From FEN-1219 sp963728995 (GTDB taxonomy: Bacteria; Pseudomonadota; Gammaproteobacteria; Steroidobacterales; Rariloculaceae), in contig CAVSMD010000003.1 in assembly GCA_963728995.1 (NCBI GenBank), forward strand, positions 744,001-808,000: a stretch of DNA of 64,000 nucleotides, given 5' to 3'. The notes beneath the pieces were generated by a model. The model made no database searches. It saw nothing but the letters and a program-made list of their open reading frames with translations, and was not told the DNA's origin. The position numbers and the translations under genes were made by a program. The first letter of the stretch is position 1. Every line of letters begins with the position of its first letter. This document shows positions 63,339-64,000 of the stretch, in pieces.

Positions 63339-63830
63339 ATGAAGCAGACTACGCGACAGGGCGCCCGCATGGCCGCCACCCGCCCACGCACGCTGCCGCG
63401 GCAGCAACGCCTCGAGGAGCTCGTGCTGCGAGCCGTCGAGCACGAACGGCTGTCGTCCAGCGTTTATCGCGCGGCGCTCGAGTGCATCGACGACGACGCC
63501 ACGCGGGCGAAGTGGACGGAGCGCCTTCGGCAAACGATGCGCAACATGGCGATCGCCGCGGCTCTGTGCTGCGAGCTGCAAATCGATATGGATCAGCAGA
63601 TGAGCGACTGCCTGGCCGTTCGTAAGCTCGCCTCGGCGCTGGTCGCCGCCATGCAGGCCGCCAAGGACGAGGGCGCGCCCGAGAAGCTGGACCGCATTGC
63701 GCGGGAATGTGTCGGCATTGCCGAGAGCAAGACCCAGTTCGACTGGAGCCACTTCGTCAAGCCCGCGTCGCCGAGGCCCGGTGCCTCGATGGCGCACGAC
63801 GCGCCGCACGCGAGCCCCGCCAGGGGCTAG
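63339..63830 (+). CDS. Ferritin-like helical protein with missing metal ligands, 163 aa
   Basis: The ATG at 63339 follows CGGGAGATCACG; an ATG at 63291 is in frame but lacks a ribosome site. The protein is almost all helix: LEELVLRAVEHERLSSSVYR, ALECIDDDATRAKWTERL, LASALVAAMQAAKDEG, and AESKTQFDWSHFVKP. The pattern matches a family of ferritin-like proteins whose usual ligand positions are Glu and His in an ETxxHVEI-like helix. Here that helix reads TMRNMAIAAA, so metal binding is doubtful. The C-terminal 25 residues are a loose Pro/Ala/His tail. It has its own sigma-54 promoter. Confidence 0.6.
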   Translation: MKQTTRQGARMAATRPRTLPRQQRLEELVLRAVEHERLSSSVYRAALECIDDDATRAKWTERLRQTMRNMAIAAALCCELQIDMDQQMSDCLAVRKLASALVAAMQAAKDEGAPEKLDRIARECVGIAESKTQFDWSHFVKPASPRPGASMAHDAPHASPARG

Positions 63831-63843
63831 CGCGAAGCGCCGC

Positions 63844-64000
63844 TCAACGCTCCCAGAATCGCCGCATCGCGACGGGAATCGTCGTCGCCAGATCCTGCTG
63901 CTTGATGGGCTTGACCAAATAACCGTAGCTGAACGCCTTCGACGCTTCGTCGACCAGAGAATCGTCGTAGAACGCCGACACGAACAGAAACGGCACGTCG
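63844..64000 (-). CDS. Response regulator receiver domain, C-terminal part (runs off the window)
   Basis: On the minus strand the last 157 bases translate to a receiver-domain end: VPFLFVSAFYDDSLVDEAS, then FSYGYLVKPIKQQDL and IPVAMRRFWER before a TGA at 63844-63846. The lysine in LVKPI is the conserved receiver lysine and the serine in FVSAF the conserved Thr/Ser. The start and the phospho-aspartate lie outside the window. It ends without an output domain, so it may be a single-domain regulator. It could be the partner of a hybrid kinase such as the one at 21284, which is a guess. Confidence 0.75.
   Translation of the reverse strand, partial: DVPFLFVSAFYDDSLVDEASKAFSYGYLVKPIKQQDLATTIPVAMRRFWER

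Overview
The window is GC-rich, densely coded chromosomal DNA of a proteobacterium. The pointers are a tamA-tamB pair, sigma-54 type -24/-12 promoters, an ECF sigma factor, Shine-Dalgarno sequences of GGAGG type and many ATGA-type gene overlaps. A gammaproteobacterial or betaproteobacterial soil or sediment organism is my inference. I found no rRNA or tRNA gene, CRISPR array, insertion sequence or phage gene. No gene-free stretch is longer than about 300 bases.

From 1 to about 13.2 kb the content is mixed. There is an ECF sigma factor with a probable anti-sigma factor and two DUF4252 proteins (754-3087), a broken amidohydrolase with a secreted partner, a MetE-like protein, and a LuxR-type regulator. 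Next come three copies of one uncharacterised secreted family (7852-11842), one of them decayed, and a few small envelope genes. No convincing sigma-54 promoter was seen in this part.

From about 13.2 to 63.8 kb nearly every transcription unit is preceded by a sigma-54 consensus (TGGCAYG-N4-TTGC). I count 18 candidates, most with the exact spacing between the GG and GC elements. The likely units are: diheme cytochrome c - small protein - ftsH; a small protein with a stand-alone NuoI-like ferredoxin; glgC with a CBS-domain protein; a baeRF-type release-factor-like protein; ybaK; alternative complex III with SCO and a caa3-type cytochrome oxidase (26253-38095); pyruvate oxidase - enolase superfamily - glucoamylase - membrane protein; tamA-tamB; rhodanese - LigD polymerase - phospholipase D/VTT - nuclease; encapsulin with a six-BON protein; a probable small RNA; epimerase with HdeD; a SYLF lipid-binding protein; an FAD monooxygenase; and a site-2 protease with CBS domains.

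Several of these promoters have an imperfect palindrome, TGTAAG-N-CTTACA or the variant TGCAGCCTTTACA, 45 to 95 bp upstream. This looks like the binding site of one enhancer-binding protein that is not encoded here. The set reads as one stress, low-energy or dormancy programme covering proteostasis, envelope upkeep, alternative respiration, reserve carbon and a protein nanocompartment. That reading is inference from gene content.

Single-base indels break at least eight otherwise recognisable genes, clustered at 0-11 kb, 34.8-44.8 kb and near 60.5 kb. Assembly error and real gene decay cannot be told apart from the sequence alone, though the clustering in dispensable genes suggests some decay. 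A partial response regulator runs off the right end.
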